Positions 34,861 to 43,786 of a stretch of DNA of 49,238 bases are shown here, piece after piece. The first letter of the stretch is position 1. The number at the start of each line of letters is the position of its first letter. The stretch lies in NCBI GenBank assembly GCA_022820995.1, contig JAJEEM010000072.1:1-49238 (forward strand), read 5' to 3'. A program made the position numbers and the translations under genes. The stretch comes from Gemmatimonadota bacterium. GTDB lineage: Bacteria; Gemmatimonadota; Gemmatimonadetes; Palauibacterales; Palauibacteraceae. The notes below the pieces were generated by a model. The model had not been told where the DNA came from and did no database searches. It saw only the letters and a list, made by a program, of their open reading frames with translations.

Positions 34861-35514
34861 TTATTCCTCCTTCGCGTCGGCGGACTCTTCCGGGTCCCCG
34901 GCGTCGGCGTCGGCGTCCGCGTCCGCATCGTCCTGCTCCGTATCCGCATCGTCCGCCGGCGCCTCCGCTTCGGCTTCGGCTTCGGCTTCGCCCTCGGCTT
35001 CGGCTTCGCTCTCGGCGGGTGCTTCCTCCGCCGCTTCCTCACCCTCGTCCGATTCTTCGGCGTCGTCGGCCTCCTCGGCCTCCTCGGCTTCGGACCCCTC
35101 CTCCGCGTCGGCCCCCTCCGCTGCGTCGCCCTCCGCTGCGTCGCCCTCGTCGGCGGCGGCTTCCTCGGCGGCGGCGGCTTCGTCCGGCTCGGGGGGCGTC
35201 GGCGCCGGATCGGGAAGCGGCAACGGGTGTTCCGCGATCACGATCAGGTACCGCAGGACCTCATCCTCGAGCTTCAGCACGCGCTCCAGCTCCTGGAGCG
35301 GATCGGGCGCCGAAGTGAACTGCGCCACGACGTAGTAGCCGTTCGGCTGCTTCTGGATGGGGTAGGCGAGCTGACGCTTGCCCCAGTGGACCGAGGCGGT
35401 GACTTCGCCCGGACCGTCGGCCGAGATGATGGCGTGGTAGCGCTCGAGCTTCGCCTCGATCTCCTCGGAGGTCAGGCTCGAACGGAAGATGTACACGATT
35501 TCGTAATCGCGCAT
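34861..35514 (-). CDS. rpsF: 30S ribosomal protein S6 with a long acidic C-terminal extension
   Basis: bS6 binds S18 on the 30S platform. Residues 1-100 form a complete S6 (YEIVYIFRSSL ... EDEVLRYLIVI). The remaining 117 residues are an Ala/Glu/Asp tail with no arginine and only one lysine. S6 is normally about 95-140 residues, so the 217-residue form is clearly extended. The tail DNA consists of repeated GCC/GAG/GAC-type codons and short tandem units. In E. coli, RimK adds glutamates after translation to the S6 end; a genome-encoded tail may serve a similar purpose, but that is inference. GGGAG precedes the ATG. Confidence 0.95.
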   Translation of the reverse strand: MRDYEIVYIFRSSLTSEEIEAKLERYHAIISADGPGEVTASVHWGKRQLAYPIQKQPNGYYVVAQFTSAPDPLQELERVLKLEDEVLRYLIVIAEHPLPLPDPAPTPPEPDEAAAAEEAAADEGDAAEGDAAEGADAEEGSEAEEAEEADDAEESDEGEEAAEEAPAESEAEAEGEAEAEAEAEAPADDADTEQDDADADADADAGDPEESADAKEE

Positions 35515-35635
35515 GGAGAACTCCCTCGGTCTGGTCGGCCCCGACCCGCGGTCGGAGCAGGAGTCTGCGTTTGTCGGCCCGCCGCGGGGCGGCGAACCCG
35601 TATGTAGACGGCAGCGGAGGCTAATCTAGCGCCGC

Positions 35636-35691
35636 TGTCAAGGCGGCCGCCGGGCCGCGGCTGCCGGCCCGCGTCCGGCGGCCCGCGTCCG
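35636..35691 (-). other. GC-rich hairpins, 12-bp direct repeat and TTGACA box between hppA and rpsF
   Basis: The 181-base gap holds a 12-bp direct repeat (35666-35677 and 35680-35691), a possible hairpin with a 6-bp stem (35652-35670), a GGCGGCCGCC palindrome, and a perfect TTGACA (minus strand, 35641 to 35636). No T-run follows the hairpin, and I find no good -10 at 16-18 bases from TTGACA. Thus neither a terminator nor a promoter is firmly supported. Confidence 0.3.
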
Positions 35692-35695
35692 ATGA

Positions 35696-37831
35696 CTAGA
35701 ACATTCCGAGCGTCCGCAGCACGCCGCCGACGGCTGCGAGGGCGGTCTCCACGGCCTCCGGCGCCGCAGCGGCCATCCCGTGCACGTCCACGAACCAGGG
35801 CGCGAGCACGAGCGAGACGACGCTCATCAGCTTCACGACGATGTTCATCGACGGCCCGGAGGTGTCCTTGAAGGGATCGCCCACCGTGTCGCCGACCACG
35901 GCCGCCTTGTGCGGGTCGGACCCCTTGCCCCCGTGGGCCCCGGTCTCGATGTACTTCTTGGCATTGTCCCACGCGCCCCCGGAGTTCGCCATGAAGAGCG
36001 CGAGCAGCACGCCGCTCACGGTCGCGCCCGCCAGCGCGCCGCCGAGCGCCGCGACGCCGAGGAAGCGGCCGACCACGATGGGGACGATGATGGCGACCAG
36101 GCCGGGCACGATCATCTCGCGGAGCGCCGCCCTCGTGGAGATGTCCACGCAGCGCGCCGAATCCGGCTTCGCCGTCCCCTCCATGATTCCCGGGATCTCG
36201 CGGAACTGGCGACGGACTTCCGCCACCATGCCCGCCGCTGCGCGGCCCACCGCCGTCATCGTGAGCGCGGCGATGAAGAAGGGCGTCACGCCGCCGATGA
36301 AGAGTCCCATCACGACGAGCGGATCGATGAGGTTGATCCCGGTCTCGCGCAGGCCCACCGCGTTCGCGTAGGCGGAGAACAGGGCGAGCGCCGTGAGCGC
36401 CGCGGATCCGACCGCGAAGCCCTTCCCGATCGCTGCCGTCGTGTTGCCGAGCGAGTCGAGCGAGTCGGTCACCGAGCGAACCTCGGGCCCCAGTTCGGCC
36501 ATCTCCGAGATGCCGCCCGCGTTGTCCGCCACCGGACCGTACGCGTCCACGGACATCGTCACGCCGACCGTGGCCAGCATCCCCACGGCGGCGATCCCGA
36601 TCCCGTACAGTCCCGCGAAGTTGAAGGCGAGGAAGATGGCGGCGGAGATCAGGAGCATGGGGATCGCGGTGGACTCCATTCCGACCGCGAGTCCCGTGAT
36701 GATGTTCGTCGCGGACCCGGTTTCGGACGCCGAGGCGATGCGCCGGATCGGCTTCTCCGCCGTGTAGTACTCCGTCACGAGGCCGATCGCGATGCCGACG
36801 AGGGAACCGAAGAGCATGGCCCAGAAGGGACCGGCGTTCGGGTGGATGAAGACCCACTTGCCCTGCGCCGCGGCGTCGAAGATCTGAAGGTTCACCGTGA
36901 TCGCGTACGCCACGACCCAGAAGATCACGGCCCCGATGATCGGCGCCCAGCGGAGGGCCGCCGCGGGACTCATGCGCTCGAGCACGCGGATGGCGAGGAC
37001 GCCGACGGCGCTCGCGAGGAAGCCGGCCATGATGTAGAGGACCGGCAGCGCCACGGCCTGGAGCCGTGCCCCATCGAGGATCATCGCGCTCGTCACGCCG
37101 ATGACGATCGTGGCGATCACGGAGCCGACGTACGACTCGAAGATGTCCGCCCCCATCCCCGCCACGTCGCCCACGTTGTCGCCCACGTTGTCCGCGATCG
37201 TCGCCGGGTTGCGGGGGTCGTCCTCCGGGATGCCGGCCTCGACCTTGCCCACCAGGTCCGCGCCGACGTCGGCCGCCTTCGTGTAGATGCCGCCGCCCAC
37301 GCGCGCGAAGAGCGCGATCGACGAGGCGCCCATCGCGAAGCCCGAAATGATCTCGCCGAAGGGGCGGAAGCCGGTCGCCTGCGGATCGTAGATCAGGATC
37401 ACGGCGCCGATCCCGAGCAGGCCCAGCGCCGCCACCGCGATGCCCATCACGGCCCCGCCGGAGAAGGCGACCCGCAGCGCCTTGGCCTGACCATCCGCGC
37501 GCGCCGCCTCGGAGGTGCGGACGTTGGCCGCCGTCGCCGCCTTCATCCCGAAGAAGCCCGCCATGATCGAGCACGCCGCGCCCAGCGCGTAGGCCACCGC
37601 CGTGTGCGGGCCCACGAGCCAGAAGAGGAGGGCCGCGACGACGACGATGAACGGCAGCAGGACCGTGTACTCCCGCCGCAGAAACGCCATCGCGCCCGAG
37701 TGGATCGCCTCCGACAGTTCGGCCATCTTCTCGTTCCCGACGGGCTGCGCCTTCACGTACATGAAGAGCGCGAACGAGAAGAAGAGTCCGATCACGCCGA
37801 GCCAGATCGCAAAATCGATGTTTCCGACCAC
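35696..37831 (-). CDS. hppA: Ion-translocating membrane pyrophosphatase, K+-dependent type
   Basis: Couples PPi hydrolysis to H+ or Na+ transport across the inner membrane. The 711-residue protein has about 16 spans and the metal-PPi site stretches [36 protein letters not shown] and [24 protein letters not shown]. In [10 protein letters not shown], Ala466 and Gly469 stand where K+-independent enzymes have Lys and Thr, so this belongs to the K+-dependent group. The ADIFESY segment also fits that group, which includes many Na+ pumps; the pumped ion is not settled. The start is GTG at 37831, 51 bases after pth. Confidence 0.96.
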   Translation of the reverse strand: MVGNIDFAIWLGVIGLFFSFALFMYVKAQPVGNEKMAELSEAIHSGAMAFLRREYTVLLPFIVVVAALLFWLVGPHTAVAYALGAACSIMAGFFGMKAATAANVRTSEAARADGQAKALRVAFSGGAVMGIAVAALGLLGIGAVILIYDPQATGFRPFGEIISGFAMGASSIALFARVGGGIYTKAADVGADLVGKVEAGIPEDDPRNPATIADNVGDNVGDVAGMGADIFESYVGSVIATIVIGVTSAMILDGARLQAVALPVLYIMAGFLASAVGVLAIRVLERMSPAAALRWAPIIGAVIFWVVAYAITVNLQIFDAAAQGKWVFIHPNAGPFWAMLFGSLVGIAIGLVTEYYTAEKPIRRIASASETGSATNIITGLAVGMESTAIPMLLISAAIFLAFNFAGLYGIGIAAVGMLATVGVTMSVDAYGPVADNAGGISEMAELGPEVRSVTDSLDSLGNTTAAIGKGFAVGSAALTALALFSAYANAVGLRETGINLIDPLVVMGLFIGGVTPFFIAALTMTAVGRAAAGMVAEVRRQFREIPGIMEGTAKPDSARCVDISTRAALREMIVPGLVAIIVPIVVGRFLGVAALGGALAGATVSGVLLALFMANSGGAWDNAKKYIETGAHGGKGSDPHKAAVVGDTVGDPFKDTSGPSMNIVVKLMSVVSLVLAPWFVDVHGMAAAAPEAVETALAAVGGVLRTLGMF

Positions 37832-37881
37832 GTTCCCTGCTCCCTTGCCTGTCCCTTGACTATCCCCTGATCAGCGGGGCT

Positions 37882-38460
37882 TCACCCCGGACGGTTGAAG
37901 CGGTTCATCGCCGCTTCCACTCCATGCTCCAGCCAGTACTCCACCGCTTCCGCGGCCCGGGAGAAGGCCCCCAGCGCTTCTTCCTCCTCCGACCGCGGCA
38001 TCCGTGACAACACCCAGACCGCGAGGTCGATGCGTTCGTCCGGCGGCCGTCCGACGCCGAGCCTGAGGCGGCCGTAGTCGTCGGAGCCGAGACTCGCCGA
38101 TATCGAGGCGAGGCCGTTGTGCCCGCCCGGCGACCCCCTCGCCCGCAGGCGAAAGCGACCCGCCGGCAGCGCGACATCGTCGACGAGGACGAGCATGTCC
38201 GCCGCGGGGTCGAAGCGGCGCGAGGCGAGCAGGCCCGCCAGCGCCTCGCCGCTCCGGTTCATGTACGTCAGCGGCTTGTGGACCTCGACTCCGGGCCGTC
38301 CCGGCGGTCCCGCTCCCGCCGTCCAGGCCGTGGCGCCGTCCGTGCGAAACGGTTCGGCGCCCCACCGGAGCGCGAGGCGATCCGCGAGCCACCAACCGAT
38401 GTTGTGCCGCGTATCCCGGTACTTCGCGCCCGGGTTCCCCAGCGCGAGAAGCAGACGCAC
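37882..38460 (-). CDS. pth: Peptidyl-tRNA hydrolase
   Basis: Recycles peptidyl-tRNA that drops off ribosomes. The 192-residue protein shows LALGNPGAKYRDTRHNIGW with the catalytic His (residue about 19), KPLTYMNRSGEA, and [24 protein letters not shown]. It starts with GTG at 38460, 34 bases after rplY. Adjacency to rplY and prs is a conserved arrangement. Confidence 0.97.
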   Translation of the reverse strand: MRLLLALGNPGAKYRDTRHNIGWWLADRLALRWGAEPFRTDGATAWTAGAGPPGRPGVEVHKPLTYMNRSGEALAGLLASRRFDPAADMLVLVDDVALPAGRFRLRARGSPGGHNGLASISASLGSDDYGRLRLGVGRPPDERIDLAVWVLSRMPRSEEEEALGAFSRAAEAVEYWLEHGVEAAMNRFNRPG

Positions 38461-38493
38461 GGCGCCCGCGCGGACCGGATCCCGCCGTCCGGC

Positions 38494-39150
38494 TCAGCCC
38501 TCCTCCGGCTCGTCGCCCGCGGCCTCGGCCTCCTCTCCTTCGCCTTCCACTTCCTCGCCCACTTCCTCGTCGACTTCCTCTTCTTCCTCGAGGGCCGGCG
38601 GCACGACGGTGCAGATCGTGACCGTCTCATCGTCGAGGATCGTGACCGCGCCCGCATCCACGTCCGAGACGTGCAGCGAGTCGCCGATTTCGAGGCCCGA
38701 GACGTCGACTTCGAATTCGGACGGGATCTCGTTCGGCAGACACTCGACTTCGAGTTCGTGCCGGAGGAACTGCAACATGCCGCCCATCTCCACGCCGACC
38801 GGCGTCTCCACGAGGTGGACCGGCACCGGCACGCGGATCTTCACGTCCGCGCGGATTTCGAAGAAGTCCACGTGCAGGAGCTGGGGTCGGTACGGGTGAC
38901 GCTGGATCTCGCGGATCAGGACCGGCCGCGGCTCGCCGCCGTCGACCTCGAGGTCGATCACCGTCGTGGCCGCGTGGATCCGGCTCAGCAGGCGCGACAG
39001 CTCATGCGTGTCGAGCGCCAGCGACTCTGTCTCTTCGCGGCGCCCGTACACGACCGCGGGCAACTGGCCGCTGCGGCGAAGCTGTCTCGCGGCGCCCTTT
39101 CCGGACGTCGTCCGCGTCCGCGCCGTCAGTCTGGCGGATTCGTTCGTCAT
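38494..39150 (-). CDS. rplY: 50S ribosomal protein L25 (general stress protein Ctc type)
   Basis: bL25 binds 5S rRNA; the long two-domain Ctc form is present. Residues 1-95 are the L25 domain (RTTSGKGAARQLRRSGQLPAVVYG, HPYRPQLLHVDFFEI), followed by the TL5-type C-terminal domain. The last 35 residues (about 184-218) are a glutamate-rich tail. The ATG at 39150 has GGAGAT upstream. It follows prs by 8 bases. Confidence 0.96.
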   Translation of the reverse strand: MTNESARLTARTRTTSGKGAARQLRRSGQLPAVVYGRREETESLALDTHELSRLLSRIHAATTVIDLEVDGGEPRPVLIREIQRHPYRPQLLHVDFFEIRADVKIRVPVPVHLVETPVGVEMGGMLQFLRHELEVECLPNEIPSEFEVDVSGLEIGDSLHVSDVDAGAVTILDDETVTICTVVPPALEEEEEVDEEVGEEVEGEGEEAEAAGDEPEEG

Positions 39151-39158
39151 TTTATCTC

Positions 39159-40124
39159 CTACTTGAACAACATGCTTACGGAACTGTTCGTGTGCGTGCT
39201 CTCGATGGCCTGCGCGAGCAGGCTCGCCACGGAAAGCACGGTCAGGTTGGGGAGCGCTTCCTGCACTCCCGGAGCGAGCGGCACGGTGTCCGTCACCGTG
39301 ATCTCCTTCACATCGGCCGACCCGAGGCGCTCGAGCGCCGGCCCCGAGAAGAGCGGGTGCGTGGCGAGGACGTAGACGTCCAGGGCCCCGCGTTCCTTGA
39401 GCACTTCGATCGCCGAAACCATCGTCCCCGCCGTGTCGATCATGTCGTCGGGCACGATGCAGTGCTTCCCCTCGACCTCGCCCACGATATTCGAGACCTC
39501 CGCCTCGTTCGGCGCCGGACGCCGCTTGTCGATGATCGCGAGGTCTCCCCCGAGACGGCGGGCGTAGCCGCGCGCCATCTTCGCCGCGCTCACGTCCGTC
39601 GCGACGACGACCAGGTTGTCCAGCTTCTTCATCTCGTAGTAGCGCCGGAAGACCGGGGCCGCGTACAGGTGATCCACGGGGATGTCGAAGAAGCCCTGGA
39701 TCTGGTGCTGGTGGAAGTCGATCGAGAGGACGCGGTCCGCGCCGGCGGCCGTCATCAGGTTCGCGAGCAGCTTCGCCGCGATCGACACGCGCGGCTGATC
39801 CTTCCGATCGGAGCGGCCGTACCCGTAGTAGGGGACGACCGCCGTGACCCTCGCCGCCGAAGCGCGCTTCGCCGCGTCGATGAGGATGAGGAGTTCGAGC
39901 ACGTTCTCCGCGGGCGGGTTCGTGGGCTGGATGAGGAAGACGTCGCGTCCGCGCACGTTCTCGTCGATGCGCACGAAGATCTCGCCATCGGCGAACCGCT
40001 TGATCGTGACGTCGCACAGCCGCTCTCCGAGCACGTCGGCGATCCCCTGCGCGAGGGCGGGATTCGCCGTACCCGAAAGCAGCATGATCGGACTCGTGTG
40101 GAACGAGAAGTCCGTGGTGTCCAT
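39159..40124 (-). CDS. prs: Ribose-phosphate pyrophosphokinase
   Basis: Makes PRPP for nucleotide, histidine and tryptophan synthesis. The 321-residue protein has the N-terminal LLSGTANPALAQGIADVLG, NPPAENVLELLILIDA, YYGYGRSDRKDQPRVSIAAKLLA and the PRPP loop DDMIDTAGT. Start ATG 40124 is chosen on homology; an in-frame GTG region further upstream would add 44 unrelated residues. A long (about 140 base) leader separates it from its candidate promoter. Confidence 0.97.
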   Translation of the reverse strand: MDTTDFSFHTSPIMLLSGTANPALAQGIADVLGERLCDVTIKRFADGEIFVRIDENVRGRDVFLIQPTNPPAENVLELLILIDAAKRASAARVTAVVPYYGYGRSDRKDQPRVSIAAKLLANLMTAAGADRVLSIDFHQHQIQGFFDIPVDHLYAAPVFRRYYEMKKLDNLVVVATDVSAAKMARGYARRLGGDLAIIDKRRPAPNEAEVSNIVGEVEGKHCIVPDDMIDTAGTMVSAIEVLKERGALDVYVLATHPLFSGPALERLGSADVKEITVTDTVPLAPGVQEALPNLTVLSVASLLAQAIESTHTNSSVSMLFK

Positions 40125-40272
40125 GCGTGTCGACTGGCTCGCTGGTCTGGTTCCGGCGCCCGTCGCTCCCGCACGCGTGCCGCGCGCGGAAACCGTACCG
40201 GAATGGAGAGAAACTGTGTGGGTCCCGAACCCGTGTGCCGCAGGGCCGAACCCCACGGCGACAGCCGCCCAG

Positions 40273-40300
40273 ACTATCGGTTCACGCGGGTTCCTGTCAA
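40273..40300 (-). promoter_or_regulatory. Candidate sigma70-type promoter for prs-rplY-pth
   Basis: A perfect TTGACA (minus strand, 40300 to 40295) and GATAGT (40278 to 40273, four consensus matches) are 16 bases apart. The -35 box overlaps the mscS stop codon (TGA at 40297-40299). Transcription would begin near 40266, giving a leader of about 140 bases, in which I recognise no riboswitch. Confidence 0.5.
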
Positions 40301-41358
40301 CGAGCCTCGGGAGCCGCCGGGATCGTGTAGACGACCTGCGTCGGGTACGCGATTTCGACGCCGTGCCGGTCGAACCGTTCGTGGAGCGCGAGCAGCACCG
40401 CCTGCTTCGCGTCCATGAATCGGGCGTACTCCGGGACGGTCATGAAGAAGATGGTGTCGAACTCGATCGCGGAGTCCGCGAAGGCCGAGAGGTGACAGCG
40501 GTCGAAGCGGGTCTCCTCCTGGGCCTCGACGATCTCCTCGATCCAGCCGGGGATCTGCGTCAGGAGGTCGCGCGGCGTGTCGTAGGTCACGCCGATCTTC
40601 AGCGCCCCGCGCCGGTCCTCCATGCGCCCGAGGTTCCGGATCCGGGTGTTGATCACGTCGCTGTTTCCGAGGATGAGTTGCTCGCCGCCGAGGCTCCGCA
40701 GCCGGGTCGTCTTGAGCCCGATGTGCTCCACCGATCCCTGGAAGTCGCCGATGATGAGGAAGTCGCCGATGATGAAGGGTTTGTCGAGGATGATGGAGAG
40801 GGATGCGAGCAGGTCTCCGAGGACGTTCTGCGCCGCGAGGGCGATGGCGATGCCTCCGATTCCGAGGCCCGCGAGCAGGGCCGCGACTTCGACCCCGAGG
40901 TTGTCGAGGATGAGGAGGAGGACGACGGACCACACGGCGAGCCGTCCCACGAAGGAGAGCGCGCCGACCATGGTCACGGCCTCCGCGTCCTCGCCCGCCG
41001 TGGCGTCCACGAAGCGCCGCACCCAGAAGGCGATCGCGGCGTTCGCCCAGATTCCGCCCTGGACGACGATGGCGATGACCGCGGCGCGGCGAATCACGAG
41101 CGCGACGGTCGGATCGAGTTCGAGGACGAGCGAGGCGGCGAAGAGTCCGACGAAGAGGATGAGGCCGAACTTCGTGTCGCCGAGCACATGTGCGACGAGA
41201 TCGTCGAGCGAGGTCCGGGTCTGGCTCGCGAAGCGCGCGAACGCCCGCAGCGCGTAGCGTTCGAGCAGCCACAGCGCGAGGGTCGTGACGGCGTAGATGC
41301 CGGCGGCGATCAGCCAGGCCGAAAGCGTGTTTCCGTAGATGGTCTGGTCCAGGCCCAT
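40297..41358 (-). CDS. MscS-family mechanosensitive ion channel
   Basis: A 353-residue channel protein. Four hydrophobic segments precede the pore helix region (GLGIGGIAIALAAQNVLGDLLASLSIILDKPF, residues about 165-197), whose Gly/Ala packing pattern is the MscS hallmark. The C-terminal cytoplasmic domain holds FIIGDFLIIGDFQGSVEHIGLKTTRLRS and VTYDTPRDLL. It would release solutes on hypo-osmotic shock. The gene is 49 bases downstream of the YyaL-type gene. Confidence 0.93.
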   Translation of the reverse strand: MGLDQTIYGNTLSAWLIAAGIYAVTTLALWLLERYALRAFARFASQTRTSLDDLVAHVLGDTKFGLILFVGLFAASLVLELDPTVALVIRRAAVIAIVVQGGIWANAAIAFWVRRFVDATAGEDAEAVTMVGALSFVGRLAVWSVVLLLILDNLGVEVAALLAGLGIGGIAIALAAQNVLGDLLASLSIILDKPFIIGDFLIIGDFQGSVEHIGLKTTRLRSLGGEQLILGNSDVINTRIRNLGRMEDRRGALKIGVTYDTPRDLLTQIPGWIEEIVEAQEETRFDRCHLSAFADSAIEFDTIFFMTVPEYARFMDAKQAVLLALHERFDRHGVEIAYPTQVVYTIPAAPEAR

Positions 41359-41407
41359 GCCTCGAGCTCCAGTGTGTGTTCCGGGGTGGTCAGTTGCCTT
41401 GGGGCGA

Positions 41408-43594
41408 TCAGTTGTCCTGGGGCGATTCGGCGAGTTGCTCCAGCATCTCCGCGACGTCGGTCGTTGGACGCCGGCACGCGAAGCCGGTGCAAACGTACGC
41501 CGTCGCCTTCCGGTCCAGGAGATCGTGCGGCGCGGTGAAGGGCGCGATCTCCGCGAGCGGATCCGTCGCGGGTCCGCCGGGCGCTTCCGCCCCGGACAGG
41601 CCGGCCGTGGCCGGGGTGCCCGGCTTGAAGAGGACGGCCGTGCGGGGCGCGTAGCGGTTGGCGAGCGCGGCGAGCATGCGCCGCGTGCCGGGGTCGTCGG
41701 GGTCGCCGGCCACGACGACTTCCTGCGCCGGTCCCAGCGCGAGATCGAGCGCGACGAGCGACATCGTGTGCGCCGAGGGCGCGCCGCCGACGGGACCGGC
41801 GAGCGCCCCGCGCAGCGCCTCCGCCCGGTCCAGGAGTTCGAGATCGCCCGTGAGCCGGCCGAGCCGGAGGAGTACGTACCACGTCGTCGCGTTGGCCGAC
41901 GGCGTGGCCCCGTCGTAAAGCTCCTTCTGCCGGACAGGCACGTCGGCCTGCCTCGCGTCCACGTTGAACACGCCGTGCCGGTCCGGGTCCCAGAAGCGCT
42001 CCAGGAGCGGGTCGAGCAGCTCGCGCGCCACCCGGAGCCAGCGCGGGTCGAACGTCGCCGCGTACAGCTCGATCAGCCCCCAGATGAAGCAGGCGTGGTC
42101 CGCCGCGCCCGCGGGGATCGCCGCGTCCCCGTCCCGGTAGCGGTGGAGCAGCTGTCCCCCGTCGTCGCGCAGCCGCTCGAGGATGAAGTCCGCCGCCCGC
42201 GCCGCCGCCCCGACGAGGGATTCGTCGCCGAAGGCGAGGCCGCTCCGCGCCAGCGCCGCGATCATGAGCCCGTTCCAGTCCGTCAGGATCTTGTCGTCGA
42301 GCAGCGGGCGCTCCCGCGTCGTCCGCTTCTCGAACAGGACGCGTCGCGCCTCCTCCAGCCGTTCCTCGACGCCGGCGGCGTCCTCGCCCAGCGCCGCCGC
42401 GATCTCGGCGGGCGTTTCTCCGGCGTGCAGGATGTTCTCGCCGGTCCGGAGCCCCGAGGCCTCGTCCGCGAAGTTGCCGCGCGCCTCGATCCGGAAGGCG
42501 CGCCGCGCGAGGCTGGCCGCGTCCTCTCCCAGCGCCCCCGACAGCACCTCGTCGAACTCCTCCCGCGTCCACACGTAGAACGCCCCTTCGCGCCCCTCGC
42601 TGTCCGCGTCCTCCGCGGAATGGAAGCCGCCCTCCGCGTCCGTGAGGTCGCGCGCCACGTACTCGTAGATCTCGCGGGCCACCGTCCGGTGCGCGTCGTC
42701 GCCCGTCATCTGCCACAGTTCCGTGTACGCCATGGCGAGCAGCGCCTGGTCGTACAGCATCTTCTCGAAATGCGGGACGAGCCAGCGGGCATCCGTCGAG
42801 TAGCGGTGGAAGCCGTATCCGACGTGGTCGAAGACGCCGCCCCGCCTCATGGAGGCGAGCGTCTTCTCCACCATCTCCACGCCGCGCCGGTCGCCGGTGC
42901 GGTCGCTCCAGCGCAGGAGGAAGAGGAGCTGGTGCGGCGCCGGAAACTTCGGAGCGCGGGAGAACCCTCCCTGATGGGGGTCGAAGCGGGCCCGCAGGTC
43001 GCTGAAACCGCGGCGAAGCGTCTCCTCGTCGAGCGCGCCCCCGGCGGAACCCAGTCCGCGGACCTCGACCTCCCGGATGGCCGCCAGTGCCGAGGCCCCC
43101 GCCGCCTCGACATCCGCCCGCCGCTCCCGCCACAGCTCCGCGAGCCGGGGCAGCAGGTCCAGCATCCCCACCCGCCCGGCCACGCTCTCGCGCGGGAAAT
43201 AGGTCCCGGCGAAGAAGGGCTGCTTGTCCGGCGTCATCACGATCGTGAGAGGCCACCCCCCCTGCCCCGTCATGAGCTGGCACGCCGTCATGTAGACGCC
43301 GTCGATGTCGGGACGTTCCTCGCGGTCCACCTTGATCGACACGAAGTCCCGGTTGAGGAGCGCGGCCACGTCCTCGTCCTCGAAGGATTCGCGCTCCATG
43401 ACGTGGCACCAGTGGCAGGTCGCGTACCCGATGGAGAGGAAGATCGGACGGTCCTCGGCCCGGGCGCGCGCGAACGCCTCCTCCCCCCACGGAACCCAGT
43501 CCACGGGATTGAAGGCGTGCTGGAGAAGGTAGGGGCTCTTCTCCCGCGCGAGTCGGTTCGCCCGGCCGGCTGGGCGGGAATGGAAATCATGCAT
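41408..43594 (-). CDS. YyaL/SSP411-family protein with thioredoxin-like domain
   Basis: A 728-residue protein with an N-terminal thioredoxin-like domain ([24 protein letters not shown]; redox-type CHWC with Cys60 and Cys63) and a long C-terminal alpha/alpha-barrel-like part resembling N-acylglucosamine 2-epimerase or glycosidase folds (residues about 200-700). The family (DUF255) is widespread, but its substrate is not known. The ATG at 43594 sits 4 bases from the tRNA-Gln 3' end, so readthrough from the tRNA promoter would transcribe it. Confidence 0.94.
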   Translation of the reverse strand: MHDFHSRPAGRANRLAREKSPYLLQHAFNPVDWVPWGEEAFARARAEDRPIFLSIGYATCHWCHVMERESFEDEDVAALLNRDFVSIKVDREERPDIDGVYMTACQLMTGQGGWPLTIVMTPDKQPFFAGTYFPRESVAGRVGMLDLLPRLAELWRERRADVEAAGASALAAIREVEVRGLGSAGGALDEETLRRGFSDLRARFDPHQGGFSRAPKFPAPHQLLFLLRWSDRTGDRRGVEMVEKTLASMRRGGVFDHVGYGFHRYSTDARWLVPHFEKMLYDQALLAMAYTELWQMTGDDAHRTVAREIYEYVARDLTDAEGGFHSAEDADSEGREGAFYVWTREEFDEVLSGALGEDAASLARRAFRIEARGNFADEASGLRTGENILHAGETPAEIAAALGEDAAGVEERLEEARRVLFEKRTTRERPLLDDKILTDWNGLMIAALARSGLAFGDESLVGAAARAADFILERLRDDGGQLLHRYRDGDAAIPAGAADHACFIWGLIELYAATFDPRWLRVARELLDPLLERFWDPDRHGVFNVDARQADVPVRQKELYDGATPSANATTWYVLLRLGRLTGDLELLDRAEALRGALAGPVGGAPSAHTMSLVALDLALGPAQEVVVAGDPDDPGTRRMLAALANRYAPRTAVLFKPGTPATAGLSGAEAPGGPATDPLAEIAPFTAPHDLLDRKATAYVCTGFACRRPTTDVAEMLEQLAESPQDN

Positions 43595-43598
43595 GGGA

Positions 43599-43669
43599 TT
43601 GGCCCCCCAGGGGTCGAACCTGGATCATCGGCTCCAAAGGCCGGTGTCTTGCCATTAGACGAGGGGCCA
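43599..43669 (-). tRNA. tRNA-Gln(TTG)
   Basis: 71 nucleotides on the minus strand, from 43669 to the discriminator A at 43599. The acceptor stem TGGCCCC pairs fully with GGGGCCA. The D-arm has GTC/GAC pairing, the anticodon loop CTTTGGA reads UUG, and the T-arm CCAGG-TTCGACC-CCTGG is perfect. One C-A mismatch lies at the top of the anticodon stem. The CCA end is not encoded (sequence continues TCCC). It stands between ispE and, after an insertion, prs. Confidence 0.96.
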
Positions 43670-43678
43670 GAGGCGCCG

Positions 43679-43708
43679 AAGATGGCGCGATCCGGCAAGC
43701 GGCGTCAA
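43679..43708 (-). promoter_or_regulatory. Candidate promoter of tRNA-Gln
   Basis: TTGACG (minus strand, 43708 to 43703) and CATCTT (43684 to 43679) are 18 bases apart. The predicted start is within a few bases of the tRNA 5' end. The -35 element is strong, the -10 weak. Confidence 0.33.
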
Positions 43709-43724
43709 ACAGCGCCGACGCCCG

Positions 43725-43786
43725 GGATGGGCCTCGGACAAGCCACGGATGGGCCTCGGGACAGTCCCCGGATGGGGCTCAGACGG
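43725..43786. repeat. Three imperfect 22-23 bp tandem repeats after ispE
   Basis: Units start at 43725, 43747 and 43770, each beginning GGATGGG followed by CCTCGG or GCTCAG and an ACA/AGAC spacer. The third unit reaches into the last ispE codons. The repeat lies between ispE and tRNA-Gln. No hairpin and T-run terminator is formed, and no known family is recognised. Confidence 0.7.

Noticed and set aside
35780..37870. A 696-codon plus-strand open frame opposite hppA
   Set aside because: Composition is His/Asp/Arg-rich without domain motifs, and the opposite frame is a complete membrane pyrophosphatase.
43725..43786. CRISPR-like array
   Set aside because: Only three imperfect units with almost no spacer and no cas genes nearby.
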